A DNA stretch of 34,795 nucleotides from an uncultured Rhodospirillales bacterium. Lineage in GTDB: Bacteria > Pseudomonadota > Alphaproteobacteria > Kiloniellales > Kiloniellaceae. Positions 20,805-30,192 of the stretch are shown here, in pieces. The first letter of the stretch is position 1, and the number at the start of each line of letters is the position of its first letter. The position numbers were made by a program, and so were the translations under genes. The DNA is taken from the NCBI GenBank assembly GCA_913060675.1, contig CAJXUS010000044.1, positions 1 through 34,795 on the forward strand, given 5' to 3'. A model generated the notes under the pieces. It did no database searches. It was not told the DNA's origin and worked only from the letters and a program-made list of their open reading frames with translations.

Positions 20805-22580
20805 ATGACTACTGATCAGTCATTTCTGTTTGCGTTATTCGGTTTGGTTTTCGTTCTGCTCATTTGGGGCAGGATAAGATATGATCTCGTGGCTTTTGGC
20901 GCTCTCGTTATCGCAGTAGTTGCCGGATATGTCACACCAGATGACGCCTTTAGCGGTTTTGGGCACCCTGCCGTTGTCATTATCGGATTAGTCCTTATCC
21001 TTTCCCGTGGCTTGATGAATTCTGGTGCCGTCGAAATGATTTCTGGTGTGGTTTTGTCATCAAACCGACCTCTGCCCCTACATATAGGGATCATGTCTGT
21101 TGTAGGAGCGGCCCTATCAGCGATAATCAATAATGTCGCGGCCCTTGCTCTGCTCATGTCACTTGACATAGAAGCCGCTGAAAAAGCAAAACGTGCCGCA
21201 GCTCTCAGTCTCATGCCCTTATCCTTTGCGACAATACTCGGGGGTATGATCACTCTCATTGGCACCCCGCCAAATATTGTCATTGCCCAATACCGCGAAA
21301 GAGTACTCGGCGAAAGTTATGGCATGTTCGATTTCGCCCCCGTTGGTCTTTGTGTGGCCTTGGTCGGGATACTTTTTGTTGCCCTTATAGGCTGGCGGTT
21401 AATTCCCAATAGAGATCGTCCGGGTTCAATTCACACTGCCGAGGATACAGGTCTTTTTCTTTCTGAGGCACAAGTTCCTGATGGATCGAGCTCTATAGGC
21501 CTAAAAGTTACTGAGCTCTATCCCCAAGCCAGAGAACATGACATTACAGTTCTGGGCCTCGTTCGTCGGGGTAAAAGGCTGCCTGGGTTTGCGCGCTATG
21601 AAGTAATTCGTAAAGACGACCATATTGTTCTAGAAGGCAATCCAAAATCTATCGAGGCTTTTCTTGGCAGTGCTAAACTAGACTTTGCCGGTAAAGACAA
21701 ACATGAACCCGGCCTCACAAGCTCTTCATTAAAACTAATTGAAGCAATAGTACCAGATGGTGCAAGAATAAGCGGGAGATCTAGCTACAGCCTGCGACTT
21801 CTCTCGAGGCATGGGGTAACCCTTCTAGGGGTTTCCAGGCAAGGTAAGCGTTTTCGTGATCGGGTCCGCAAGCTGACAGTAAAACCAGGCGATGTTCTAC
21901 TCCTCCTTGGTCCAGAGGATCGCTTAGCCGATATTACAAACTGGCTTGGAGTGCTACCTCTTGCGGAAAGACAGCACTCCGTCATCCAGCGAAAAAAGGC
22001 AACCCTGGCCATTGGACTGTTTCTCGGAGCAATCGCTCTCTCAGTTGCGGGTCTCTTATACCTTCCCATTGCCTTGGCAGGTTGCGTGATTGGCTTTGCG
22101 GCTCTTGGGATTGTTTCAGGCAGGGAAGTTTATGAAAGTGTGGAGTGGAAGGTAATCGTCCTTCTTGCCTCATTAATCCCCCTAGGGATAGCCTTGGAGA
22201 ATTCAGGCGGAACAAAGTTAATTGCCGAACTTATTGTGTCTCAAACGGAAGGTTGGCCAAACTGGGCGATCCTTACGGTTCTCATTATGATTACCATGAC
22301 CCTATCAGATTTCCTCAACAATGTTGCCACGGCTCTGATAGCCGCCCCTATAGGACTTGATGTCGCCAATGCAATTGGTGTCTCTCCTGATCCTTTTCTA
22401 ATGGGGGTTGCTGTCGCAGCGTCCTGTGCCTTCCTGACCCCGATAGGGCACAAAAACAATACAATCATTATGGGCCCCGGAGGATATCGCTTTGGCGATT
22501 ACTGGCGGATGGGCTTACCGCTAGAAATTTTGGTCGTAGTTATATCTGTGCCTGCCATTCTTTTCTTCTGGCCTCTATAA
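20805..22580 (+). CDS. SLC13-family permease with two central RCK_C (TrkA-C) domains
   Basis: 591 residues. The N-terminal half-transporter covers about 1-200 (GFGHPAVVIIGLVLILSRGL, INNVAALALLMSLD, TLIGTPPNIVIAQY). Two soluble RCK_C domains span about 215-295 and 300-385 (HDITVLGLVRRGKRLPGF; DDHIVLEGNPKSIEAFLG; RHGVTLLGVSRQGKRFRD). The C-terminal half repeats the pattern (SDFLNNVATALIAAPIGLD, AFLTPIGHKNNTIIMGPGGY). Family members import dicarboxylates, sulfate or related anions using sodium; the internal RCK_C pair is typical of the sulfate/anion subgroup. Substrate not shown. GGGGG precedes the ATG by 4 bases. Confidence 0.88.
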   Translation: MTTDQSFLFALFGLVFVLLIWGRIRYDLVAFGALVIAVVAGYVTPDDAFSGFGHPAVVIIGLVLILSRGLMNSGAVEMISGVVLSSNRPLPLHIGIMSVVGAALSAIINNVAALALLMSLDIEAAEKAKRAAALSLMPLSFATILGGMITLIGTPPNIVIAQYRERVLGESYGMFDFAPVGLCVALVGILFVALIGWRLIPNRDRPGSIHTAEDTGLFLSEAQVPDGSSSIGLKVTELYPQAREHDITVLGLVRRGKRLPGFARYEVIRKDDHIVLEGNPKSIEAFLGSAKLDFAGKDKHEPGLTSSSLKLIEAIVPDGARISGRSSYSLRLLSRHGVTLLGVSRQGKRFRDRVRKLTVKPGDVLLLLGPEDRLADITNWLGVLPLAERQHSVIQRKKATLAIGLFLGAIALSVAGLLYLPIALAGCVIGFAALGIVSGREVYESVEWKVIVLLASLIPLGIALENSGGTKLIAELIVSQTEGWPNWAILTVLIMITMTLSDFLNNVATALIAAPIGLDVANAIGVSPDPFLMGVAVAASCAFLTPIGHKNNTIIMGPGGYRFGDYWRMGLPLEILVVVISVPAILFFWPL

Positions 22581-22607
22581 TTAACAGGACAGTTCATTCA
22601 AAGAAAA

Positions 22608-23186
22608 CTATAAGCAGTATTCGGCGAAGAGTGGAAAGCGCTTGATCAATCCTTCACGCCCGAGCTCGGTCATCAACAGCATATTCTGTTCTGGAATCTC
22701 TTCCGGTGACTTATAACTGGATAATATCCGGCCCATCTGCCCTTCACGGATGATATGAAGAACGGGAAATGGGGCACGGTTTGTCCAATTTGTGATGTCA
22801 CTTTCATCGACCCCATCAAAAAGATATTGGGGATGAAAACTTGCTAACTGAAACAACCCTTCAAGGCCAGCCTGTTCAAGGCACTCCTCAGCCAGCGCCA
22901 ACAAGTCGAGAAAATCATCGAAGTCCTCTTGTCCCGCAGGATAAATCACGAGAGTAGTGGAAATTTCCTTTTCAGGGCTTTCCTGGATAAGGAGTACTTC
23001 TTCCAAGAAACATCTTATCGCTTCTTCAGGTGAGCTGCCATCTACCACAGCATAACGAACGCTGTCCCTGTGAGTTTCCGGTGCAGCAAAGGGGCATAAA
23101 TTTAGCCCCACCACCATCTTCTCAACCCATAACCGGGTAAGTTCTGCAGCATTGTCTTTTTTATAAGAAGGATAGATTTGTTTCAT
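22608..23186 (-). CDS. DUF1415 protein
   Basis: 192 residues. The opening WVEKMVVGLNLCPFAAPE, with an exposed Cys, and the C-terminal half APFPVLHIIREGQMGRILSSY identify DUF1415. The family has no known activity. It is soluble with no signal peptide. The middle contains LASFHPQYLFDG, another conserved block. The stop lies about 27 bases from the SLC13 stop on the opposite strand, so the two genes converge. Its start has only a weak ribosome-binding site. Confidence 0.88.
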   Translation of the reverse strand: MKQIYPSYKKDNAAELTRLWVEKMVVGLNLCPFAAPETHRDSVRYAVVDGSSPEEAIRCFLEEVLLIQESPEKEISTTLVIYPAGQEDFDDFLDLLALAEECLEQAGLEGLFQLASFHPQYLFDGVDESDITNWTNRAPFPVLHIIREGQMGRILSSYKSPEEIPEQNMLLMTELGREGLIKRFPLFAEYCL

Positions 23187-23243
23187 GAGTGTACTTTAAT
23201 CGGGTAGTAGATCTTTGCCCAGCAGAACAAAGCCCGTAGAAGT

Positions 23244-23272
23244 AAAAAAGGCGGCCCCGAAGGACCGCCTTT
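23244..23272 (-). terminator. Rho-independent terminator of fhs
   Basis: AAAGGCGG (23247-23254) pairs with CCGCCTTT (23265-23272), with one mismatch and two more pairs inside. Read on the minus strand the loop is C(TTCG)G, a very stable tetraloop, and the stem is followed by six Ts. It lies 25 bases after the fhs stop. Confidence 0.9.
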
Positions 23273-23296
23273 CAAATAACGATAATACCGTAAGAC

Positions 23297-24967
23297 TTAG
23301 AACAGACCTTCGATCTGTCCGTCGTCGTTGAGGTAAATATTGTTTGCTGCTGGAGTGCGTGGCAGACCAGGCATGGTCATGATCGCACCGGTAACAACAA
23401 CGATAAAGCCAGCACCTGCAGAAAGACGAACTTCACGTACAGGAACAACGTGTCCAGATGGTGCGCCAAGAAGCGTAGGATCTGTAGAGAAGCTGTACTG
23501 TGTTTTCGCCATACAAATTGGGTAGTGGCCGTAATTTTCCTGAAGCTCAGCAATCTGTTTACGCACAGAAGCATCAGCGATGATTTCGCTTGCGCCATAG
23601 ATCTCTGTAGCAATCGTTTCGATTTTTTCCCACAAAGGCATTTCATCAGGGTAAAGCGGCGTGAAGTCTGCAACACCAGAATCTGCAAGCTCAACAACAT
23701 GATGAGCAAGTTCTTCTGTACCAGCACCACCGTCTGACCAGTGACTAGCAACGATTGCTTTAGCACCCAGAGAGTCACAAGCGGCAGAAATCGCAGCGAT
23801 TTCAGCAGCTGTATCAGTAACGAACTGGTTGATAGCAACAACTGCAGGAACGTTGAATTTCTTGATGTTGGCAATGTGACGCGCAAGGTTCTCAGAACCT
23901 TTGGTAACAGCATCAACATTTTCGTTACCAAGATCAGCCTTAGCAACACCACCGTGCATTTTAAGAGCACGAACCGTAGCAACAATAACAACAGCTGCAG
24001 GTTTCAGGCCAGCTTTACGACATTTAATGTCGAAGAACTTCTCAGCACCGAGATCAGCACCGAAACCAGCTTCTGTAACAACATAGTCTGCAAGTTTAAG
24101 AGCAGTCTTCGTTGCAATAACAGAGTTACAACCGTGTGCGATATTTGCGAATGGACCACCGTGAATGAACGCTGCGTTGTTTTCCAAAGTCTGAACAAGG
24201 TTTGGAGAAATCGCATCTTTCAAAAGAACAGCCATAGCGCCTGGACCTTTAAGGTCACGAGCGTAGATTGGTTTTTTCTCACGAGTGAAAGCAACAATGA
24301 TGTCACCAAGACGCGCAGAAAGATCATTCAGATCGTTAGATAGGCAGAAGATCGCCATAATTTCAGAGGCAACAACAATATCGTAACCATCTTGACGCGG
24401 ATAACCGTTAGCAACACCACCCATTGAGTTGGTAATGGAACGTAGAGCACGATCGTTCATGTCAACAACACGTTTCCACTGAACACGACGGGCATCAATA
24501 CCCAGCTCGTTGCCCCAATAGATGTGGTTGTCTAGAAGTGCAGACAAAAGGTTGTGCGCAACGCCGATTGCGTGGAAATCACCTGTGAAATGCAGGTTGA
24601 TGTCTTCCATAGGAACAACCTGGGCATAACCACCACCAGCAGCACCACCTTTAACACCGAAGCAAGGGCCGAGTGACGGCTCACGCAAAGCCATGATGGC
24701 TTTTTTGCCGATACGGTTTAGACCATCGCCAAGACCAACAGTTGTTGTCGTCTTACCTTCACCGGCAGGTGTTGGGTTGATCGCAGTAACCAGGATCAGT
24801 TTTCCGTCAGGATTGCCCTGAATGGAGTTGATAAAGTCAAAAGACAGTTTTGCTTTATGCGGACCATACTGAAGAAGTTGATCAGCAGGGATTCCAATTT
24901 TTTCAGCAACCGTAGTAATTGGTTGCATCGTTGCCTCACGGGCAATTTCAATATCACTTTTAGCCAT
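23297..24967 (-). CDS. fhs: Formate-tetrahydrofolate ligase
   Basis: 556 residues, full length. It makes 10-formyl-tetrahydrofolate from formate, ATP and tetrahydrofolate (EC 6.3.4.3), feeding purine, fMet and C1 pathways, in the cytosol. The P-loop [10 protein letters not shown] (66-75) and blocks [54 protein letters not shown] and [14 protein letters not shown] are all present. GGAGAG precedes the ATG by about 9 bases. Codon use is visibly biased (GCT/GGT/GTT and AAC/ATC), unlike the neighbours, as expected for a highly expressed gene; the bias opens long antisense frames that are not genes. Promoter at 25098-25126 and terminator at 23244-23272 define a single-gene unit. Confidence 0.97.
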   Translation of the reverse strand: MAKSDIEIAREATMQPITTVAEKIGIPADQLLQYGPHKAKLSFDFINSIQGNPDGKLILVTAINPTPAGEGKTTTTVGLGDGLNRIGKKAIMALREPSLGPCFGVKGGAAGGGYAQVVPMEDINLHFTGDFHAIGVAHNLLSALLDNHIYWGNELGIDARRVQWKRVVDMNDRALRSITNSMGGVANGYPRQDGYDIVVASEIMAIFCLSNDLNDLSARLGDIIVAFTREKKPIYARDLKGPGAMAVLLKDAISPNLVQTLENNAAFIHGGPFANIAHGCNSVIATKTALKLADYVVTEAGFGADLGAEKFFDIKCRKAGLKPAAVVIVATVRALKMHGGVAKADLGNENVDAVTKGSENLARHIANIKKFNVPAVVAINQFVTDTAAEIAAISAACDSLGAKAIVASHWSDGGAGTEELAHHVVELADSGVADFTPLYPDEMPLWEKIETIATEIYGASEIIADASVRKQIAELQENYGHYPICMAKTQYSFSTDPTLLGAPSGHVVPVREVRLSAGAGFIVVVTGAIMTMPGLPRTPAANNIYLNDDGQIEGLF

Positions 24968-25097
24968 CGGGTTTACTCTCCATCCCTATCGGACACCAAC
25001 ATTTAGGGGACACTAGCTGGGGTTTTCTTTTTGGGATATCGCAAGAGCGTCATCTCGTCACCCAGAAACACCGAAATTGGCCTTTATTAACGTTCGG

Positions 25098-25126
25098 AAT
25101 ATACTATCGAAGCATCCGCTTTTCAA
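25098..25126 (-). promoter_or_regulatory. Sigma-70-like promoter of fhs
   Basis: On the minus strand TTGAAA (25126-25121) and TATATT (25103-25098) are exactly 17 bases apart. Transcription should begin near 25091, giving a leader of about 124 bases before fhs. The leader holds CCCTA/TAGGG near the ribosome-binding site, but I recognise no riboswitch class. Confidence 0.65.
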
Positions 25127-25251
25127 ATCAGCATCACTTAATGCAGACTAATTCATCCTGTTTGTTATATTATCACAACCATAAAAATTGGCCTACTAGT
25201 CCCACTAATAAATTGAAATATAACGATTATATTAAGATTAAATTCTTAAAA

Positions 25252-25977
25252 TCACTCCACTGACAACCATTTCAACAGAAAAGTTCTGGCCCAGTTTTCA
25301 ATAGAGGCTTCGTATTGAAGGAATTCTGCTTCTATCTCGGGTAATGATTTCATTCCCGGCTTTTCAAGAGCTTCAGGAAATTGGAGAAACCAGGTCTGGC
25401 CGACTTCAAGGGTAACTTCAGGATGGAACTGCAATCCGATAACTTTGGGCCCTAACGCGAAGGCTTGATTTGGAAATTTCTCAGATGAAGCCAACTTGGT
25501 TGCCCCTTTTGGCAGATCAAATGTATCCCCATGCCATTGAAAGAAATATTCCGGTAAATTCCCTAATAAGTTACTCTGATTTGTGACATCATCATACTTG
25601 ATTTCGCCACACGGGGATTCAAGGTTAACCTTGTAAAATCCAACCTCCTTTTTCCCCTCTTTGTCAGCATAAGCATCTCCCCCCATGGCCTTTGCGAGCA
25701 ATTGGCCACCAAGACATATCCCCAGATAAGATTTTCCAGCCCCAACCCAACGATTAATCCACTCCAACTCATCCCTTAGATAACTATGAGGATCGTATGC
25801 TCCTTCCATTCCGCCATATACAATAGCCGCTTGGAATTCATCAAAGTTTTCAGGTAGGACGTCTCCCTTGGATGGATTACACCATTTAAATTCGTAACCT
25901 TCTTCGGTCAAAATTCGGGTGATACGTTCCCCTTTGGGTTGATCAACATGTTCAACAAGTAAAATTGGTTTTGGCAT
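25252..25977 (-). CDS. Class I glutamine amidotransferase (GMP-synthase-like)
   Basis: 241 residues. Triglutamine-amidotransferase triad: C88 in GICLGGQLLAKA, H185 and E187 in LQFHPEVTLE. The N-terminal block VEHVDQPKGERITRIL and MEGAYDPHSYLRDELEWI is typical of stand-alone amidotransferases related to GMP synthase and YfeJ. It probably releases ammonia from glutamine or gamma-glutamyl compounds; the partner or substrate is unknown. Cytosolic. It lies 36 bases downstream of the 4Fe-4S gene on the same strand, so the two may be an operon. Confidence 0.88.
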   Translation of the reverse strand: MPKPILLVEHVDQPKGERITRILTEEGYEFKWCNPSKGDVLPENFDEFQAAIVYGGMEGAYDPHSYLRDELEWINRWVGAGKSYLGICLGGQLLAKAMGGDAYADKEGKKEVGFYKVNLESPCGEIKYDDVTNQSNLLGNLPEYFFQWHGDTFDLPKGATKLASSEKFPNQAFALGPKVIGLQFHPEVTLEVGQTWFLQFPEALEKPGMKSLPEIEAEFLQYEASIENWARTFLLKWLSVE

Positions 25978-26013
25978 TTGTTGTTCTTATAGAAGTTACA
26001 AGTTTAAGAAATT

Positions 26014-26763
26014 TCACCAGATTTTTTTTCTTGCTCCGGTAAAAGCCGCCATATGAAAGGCAGCGTGTTCAGGTGCTAAGGTGAACTCCTGCCCTACAGG
26101 ACAAGCACGTCTCGCAAGACACCCTCTCGAGGCACAGTCGTTGCCTTCATCAGAGACAACATGTTTCGCGCACGCAAGATAGTCATAGGCCTGCCCTGCT
26201 ACAAAGGCATCAACAGGGCACGAGGATAGGCAGGGTTGATCCTCACAATTCAGACAAGGATTTTGTTGCTCAGACAAAGTTGGTAAATTAGCCACTGCCA
26301 TTGGGAACAATATTGCGGCACGTAAAGCATGCCAGGTTCCCCAATTCGGACTGATATAAAGACCGATCGGACTTGGATACAATCTTTCAGCACGCGAAGA
26401 CCACCGCTGAAATGGTTGGTAGGGCGGCCCATCTGAAGGAAACAAAGCCTCCCCCCCAAATTTCTTGGCAAAATCATCCATCACACGTCTGGTCCAATCA
26501 TCCATTGGGTTTGGACTACCAGCTTCATACTCAGGTGAGTGAATAAAGTTCTGCCAGAATACACCTGAGCCCGCATTTCCAACCATAACAACGGTATGAG
26601 GTTGTCGCCTTAACGACATATCAGGCACACCGTCTTCTTTTGTGGGAACAAAACCACCTCGGATTAGAAAACCAAGTTTACTAATCTCTCTCTCTAACTG
26701 CTGGTATTCCAATCCTGACAACTCAGTTTTCGGCAACTCAGTTTTCGGCAACTCAGGCTTCAT
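26014..26763 (-). CDS. 4Fe-4S dicluster protein, QueG-like C-terminus
   Basis: 249 residues. Two cysteine sets: PCLNCEDQPCLSSCPVDAF (C170, C173, C178, C182) and C198, C210, C215, C221 in the ACAKHVVSDEGNDCASRGC region. The arrangement and the preceding GNAGSGVFWQNF and LYISPNWGTWHALRAA blocks resemble ferredoxin-type proteins distantly related to epoxyqueuosine reductase, but the queuosine-specific parts are not recognisable. Likely an electron carrier or reductase subunit in the cytosol. Its N-terminus contains an in-frame 15-base tandem duplication (PKTEL twice). Confidence 0.78.
   Translation of the reverse strand: MKPELPKTELPKTELSGLEYQQLEREISKLGFLIRGGFVPTKEDGVPDMSLRRQPHTVVMVGNAGSGVFWQNFIHSPEYEAGSPNPMDDWTRRVMDDFAKKFGGEALFPSDGPPYQPFQRWSSRAERLYPSPIGLYISPNWGTWHALRAAILFPMAVANLPTLSEQQNPCLNCEDQPCLSSCPVDAFVAGQAYDYLACAKHVVSDEGNDCASRGCLARRACPVGQEFTLAPEHAAFHMAAFTGARKKIW
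26721..26755. repeat. 15-bp tandem repeat inside the 4Fe-4S gene
   Basis: The unit ACTCAGTTTTCGGCA occurs at 26721-26735 and 26736-26750, followed by a partial third copy. On the coding strand it encodes the repeated PKTEL near the N-terminus. It keeps the frame, so copy-number change would lengthen or shorten the N-terminal tail only. Confidence 0.8.
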
Positions 26764-26834
26764 AAATCAGGCCCCATTAAATCAAACATGAAGAAAACAC
26801 TTAACCAACACGTTAATCCAGGCAGATCCCTCAC

Positions 26835-27344
26835 CTATTCATCACTGCTCTTTTCGCCGTAGCGCACCCATGGCTCAGGAGGACTTGGATCTTGTGGCCA
26901 TTCAACAACATGATCTTCAAGATCAGCATCTTCAACTTCAGTTTCAGATACGACTTTATCAAGCGTAGAAACCCCTGCATCATGCACTGAATTTGGATCG
27001 CCCGTGATTAACGGGTGCCACCAAGGAAGTTCTTTACCTTCGTGAAGCAAACGATAAGCACAGGTCGGCGGCATAAAGCCCAAAGTCTCAATATTGTCGG
27101 TTGTTACTTTAATACAGTCTGGAACGTATTGGTGGCGGGTTTTGTATTGGCTACATTGGCATGTCCCAAGGTCAAGAAGCTTGCAAACCACGTCTGTATC
27201 GACAATCTCTTCCGTATCGGCATCTTCCAACTTAACCAGACAGCACTTTCCACAACCATCACAAAGACTTTCCCACTCTGTATTGCTCATCTCTTTAAGT
27301 TTTTTGATCTGCCAAAAAGGCAACTCTACTTCTTGATTAGTCAT
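26835..27344 (-). CDS. ycgN: YcgN/UPF0260 family cysteine-cluster protein
   Basis: 169 residues. Signature: [19 protein letters not shown], then CDGCGKCCL (C28, C31, C34, C35), C54, C62, C64, C77, and [19 protein letters not shown] (C95), matching UPF0260. The cysteines suggest a metal or Fe-S cluster; no activity is established. The C-terminal tail is acidic and Pro-rich ([11 protein letters not shown]). Cytosolic. It lies 71 bases upstream of the 4Fe-4S gene on the same strand and could be cotranscribed. Confidence 0.9.
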   Translation of the reverse strand: MTNQEVELPFWQIKKLKEMSNTEWESLCDGCGKCCLVKLEDADTEEIVDTDVVCKLLDLGTCQCSQYKTRHQYVPDCIKVTTDNIETLGFMPPTCAYRLLHEGKELPWWHPLITGDPNSVHDAGVSTLDKVVSETEVEDADLEDHVVEWPQDPSPPEPWVRYGEKSSDE

Positions 27345-27539
27345 GACGTGGATTAAACTCTTTTTATTATCAAGCCATGGTTCATAACGAAATGGCCCCT
27401 ACTTCAACTATCTACCCAATTAAATAAAAGCTAACAAATTTATTATAAACTTCTAATAATGCCAATTTTGTAAATTGATGAACGACCTTCCGTCTAAAGC
27501 TCGCAAACTAGTGTAATTATTAGAAAGAGAGTTTTGAGT

Positions 27540-28358
27540 GTGTCTGGATATCTAAAGTATTTATTTGTGATAACCTTCACCTTAACAATCAGTCAGTTTA
27601 CTCATGCTGATAACCTATCCTTGCGTATGATAGACACAAAAGAAGGTACATCAAAATTTTACCATGAGTTATTATCCGCAGCTCTTGCCTCCAATGGTCA
27701 TGCGTTGGAAATTATTAACATTGGAGATCGACCACAAAAACGAACAGTTGCCATGTTTGAAAATGGGCAATTGGATATCATATGGCTGCTTAAATCCGCA
27801 GCAAGAAGTAAAAAATATATAGATGTGGATGTCAATTTAACATCAGGCCTTATGGGGCAAAGAATCCTTTTTATTCCACCCGACACACAAGCCGATTATG
27901 TTGAGGTTAAAACCCTAGATAATTTTAGGAGGCTGGGGAAAATTGCGGCCTTTGGTGCCAACTGGTTTGATGAAAAAGTATGGCAAACGAACAACTTACC
28001 TTACTATATTGTAGATGGTGAATGGCGATCTATATTCAAAAGGTTACTTATAAATGACCCAACTAAATCCCGTACTCCCTTCCACTATTTTTCAAGAAGC
28101 GTGACAGAAATTACTATAGAAGCAAAACACTACCCACAATTAATAATAGAGCAAAATCTGCTGTTTCAATACGACCGAGATTTCCACTTTTATTTAAATA
28201 CCAAGAGTGCCTACTTAAAGCCCATCATTGAGGATGCACTGAAAAAAGCAGAGAAATCTGGACTACTAAAACAGCTCATCGACAAACATTTTTCAACCCA
28301 ACTCCGGTCTCTCAACTTAAACAAACGCATCCTTATTTCTCTCCATACGCCTGAATAA
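27540..28358 (+). CDS. Periplasmic solute-binding-like protein (SBP type 3 fold), orphan
   Basis: 272 residues from GTG 27540 (AGAGAG eight bases upstream); the TTG at 27534 is too close to that site. Sec signal peptide: LKYLFVITFTLTISQFTHA. The body resembles transporter-type substrate-binding domains: FYHELLSAALASNGHALEI, ENGQLDIIWLLKSAARSKKY, the hinge region IAAFGANWFDEKVW, and the C-terminal KPIIEDALKKAEKSGLLKQL. No permease or ATPase is adjacent, so it may be a ligand sensor for a membrane signalling protein or an orphan binder. Such proteins are common in marine proteobacteria. Ligand unknown. Confidence 0.7.
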   Translation: MSGYLKYLFVITFTLTISQFTHADNLSLRMIDTKEGTSKFYHELLSAALASNGHALEIINIGDRPQKRTVAMFENGQLDIIWLLKSAARSKKYIDVDVNLTSGLMGQRILFIPPDTQADYVEVKTLDNFRRLGKIAAFGANWFDEKVWQTNNLPYYIVDGEWRSIFKRLLINDPTKSRTPFHYFSRSVTEITIEAKHYPQLIIEQNLLFQYDRDFHFYLNTKSAYLKPIIEDALKKAEKSGLLKQLIDKHFSTQLRSLNLNKRILISLHTPE

Positions 28359-28429
28359 AATGTGTTCTCGAAGATCTTGCTCCCAATACCTAAAATAGAG
28401 TCTCACGATACCATAGCTATAAATTTAAG

Positions 28430-28501
28430 AATAAACCCATTGGTTAAATAAATCTTGACCAAACCCCGCCGCCAATCAATAATAAACCAATTAGTTAAAT
28501 A
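28430..28501. promoter_or_regulatory. Twin near-palindromic operators before the DUF899 gene
   Basis: Two 21-base copies, 28430-28450 and 28481-28501, differ at two positions (AATAAACC[C/A]ATT[G/A]GTTAAATA) and start 51 bases apart. Each centres on a one-mismatch version of the palindrome AACCAATTGGTT. Five helical turns apart, they look like paired binding sites for a dimeric (perhaps TetR-like) regulator of the DUF899 gene 40 bases downstream. Confidence 0.55.
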
Positions 28502-28540
28502 CAAATTTTCATTAATTACCAGTTACAAAAGGATAGTGAA

Positions 28541-29245
28541 ATGAATGAAATCAGGGTGGTTACAAGAGATAAGTGGCTCGTCGAACGCAAGGAACTCCTG
28601 GAGCAGGAAAAGCAATTTACCAGGGCAAGAGATCGGCTCGCAGAATATCGACGCGACCTTCCTTGGGTTAAACTTGAGAAAGAATACATTTTTGATAGCG
28701 AAAATGGCGAGCAGTCCTTGCTCGATCTATTTGCCGACAATAGTCAACTTATTGTCTATCACTTTATGTTCAGTCCAGATTGGGAGGCAGGTTGTGTCTC
28801 TTGTTCTTTTTGGGCAGATAATTTCAATGGTACAGACCAACATTTGAATGCACGTGATATCTCTTTGGCGGTGGTTGCACGGGCTCCCATGAGTAAGCTG
28901 GTACCTTTTAAGAAACGGCTTGGTTGGACATTTAATTTTGTCTCCTCGGGAAGCAATACCTTTAATCAAGATTTTGAAGTGAATTTTGGGCCTGATCACA
29001 AACCGGAAGACAAAGTCACCTATAACTATCGCACGACGACATTTCCAATCGATGATGCTCCGGGAATAAGCGTATTTACAAAAAATGATGACGGCACCAT
29101 CTATCACACCTATTCGACCTATAGCCGAGGACTAGATAATCTAAATGGCACGTACCATTACATCGATTTAACACCCAAAGGACGGAATGAAGATAAAGAG
29201 CCTGGGACCATGTCATGGGTACGTCACCACGATAATTATAGCTAA
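28541..29245 (+). CDS. DUF899 thioredoxin-fold protein
   Basis: 234 residues. Opening VTRDKWLVERKELLEQEKQFTR and RRDLPWVKLEKEYIFD, then YHFMFSPDWEAGCVSCSFWADNF with a CxxC (C85, C88), and the later YSTYSRGLDNLNGTYHYIDLTPKGR identify DUF899 (PF05988), a thioredoxin-like family. The CxxC suggests thiol-disulfide or peroxide chemistry, not proven. Cytosolic. AAGGA precedes the ATG by 7 bases. Its promoter region carries the twin operators at 28430-28501; the divergent regulator is not obvious, since the LysR gene at 29302 converges on it. Confidence 0.88.
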   Translation: MNEIRVVTRDKWLVERKELLEQEKQFTRARDRLAEYRRDLPWVKLEKEYIFDSENGEQSLLDLFADNSQLIVYHFMFSPDWEAGCVSCSFWADNFNGTDQHLNARDISLAVVARAPMSKLVPFKKRLGWTFNFVSSGSNTFNQDFEVNFGPDHKPEDKVTYNYRTTTFPIDDAPGISVFTKNDDGTIYHTYSTYSRGLDNLNGTYHYIDLTPKGRNEDKEPGTMSWVRHHDNYS

Positions 29246-29301
29246 AGGTTAACCTGTTAGCGCTTAAACCATATGAATATTATGAAATATTATACCGAGA
29301 C

Positions 29302-30192
29302 TTACTCTTGGGTCATATCCTCCAGCCACTCGATTACCTTGTCGACTGCCATTTTTGGCTTTGTGTCTTTAGGCAACACGATCCAATAAGCATTCGACAA
29401 GGTTACCTCCTCACCTTCAAAAGGCTTAATCAGTAGGCCAGTAGACAAATCATCTTCAACCAGACGGCTTCTTGCTAAAGCAACCCCCAATCCTTGAACT
29501 GCAGCACGCAATACCAGATCAGAGGAGGCGAAGCGCGAACCACCTTTGGTATCGAGACCTTCGACATTTCTGGATTTTGCCCATTCATGCCAAGTAGCCT
29601 GTGGATCACGGTCATGTAAAAGAGGTAAATTCAAAAGCGCTGATAGAGACGTCGGCCTTCCGACCTTTAACCAGAACGACGTACTCATTACGGGAAAGAG
29701 ACTTTCATCCATCAAAGGTTGGCATTTTAGATCAGACCATGGCCCCCTCCCCATTCTAATGGCAAGATCGGCATTTTGGTCTGATGAGAAGTTAAGCTTT
29801 TGATCAACGATAACCGATAGTTCTATCCAGGGATAGTTTGCATTAAAGTCTTGGAGCCTCGGCAATAGCCAACGAGCAGCAAATGATGGCGTTGTTGAAA
29901 TCGTTACTGAATTACCCCGCCGACTCTCACGAACAGAATCAACCCCATTAGCGAGCAGGCTAAGACCTTCGAGACTTATCTTGCCAAGGTCTTCTCCTTG
30001 CGTGGTAAAGGAAAGAGACCTGACACCCCTTTCTCTGTGAATAAGGGATACACCAATCCAAGCCTCAAGCTCGTGAACATGCTTGCTGATCGACGAATGA
30101 GTTATATCCAGAAGACGTGCGGCGGAACGTACGCCGCCAGTTTCATAAACAGCTGCAAAAGCCCGAAGCGCATTAAGTGGTAAATTTTTCAT
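29302..30192 (-). CDS. LysR-family regulator (GcvA-like), next to the hydroquinone reductase
   Basis: 296 residues from ATG 30192; GTG 30198 is possible and neither has a clear ribosome-binding site. Winged HTH at about 3-62: LNALRAFAAVYETGGVRSAA, LDITHSSISKHVHELEAWIG. The effector domain starts near 93 (VTISTTPSFAARWLLPRLQ) and ends by 294. The fold and wording resemble GcvA-type regulators. It is divergent from the glutathionyl-hydroquinone reductase gene, the classical position for a LysR controlling its neighbour; a ligand such as a quinone is plausible but unproven. Confidence 0.88.
   Translation of the reverse strand: MKNLPLNALRAFAAVYETGGVRSAARLLDITHSSISKHVHELEAWIGVSLIHRERGVRSLSFTTQGEDLGKISLEGLSLLANGVDSVRESRRGNSVTISTTPSFAARWLLPRLQDFNANYPWIELSVIVDQKLNFSSDQNADLAIRMGRGPWSDLKCQPLMDESLFPVMSTSFWLKVGRPTSLSALLNLPLLHDRDPQATWHEWAKSRNVEGLDTKGGSRFASSDLVLRAAVQGLGVALARSRLVEDDLSTGLLIKPFEGEEVTLSNAYWIVLPKDTKPKMAVDKVIEWLEDMTQE

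Noticed and set aside
23741..24343. 200-codon open frame on the plus strand opposite fhs
   Set aside because: It is antisense to a highly conserved gene and arises from its codon bias; the translation (Ser/Asn/Arg-rich) resembles no protein and has no ribosome-binding site.
24968..25091. Known riboswitch (THF, ZTP or SAM type) in the fhs leader
   Set aside because: I could not match the conserved core of any of these classes by eye; kept only as an unexplained leader.
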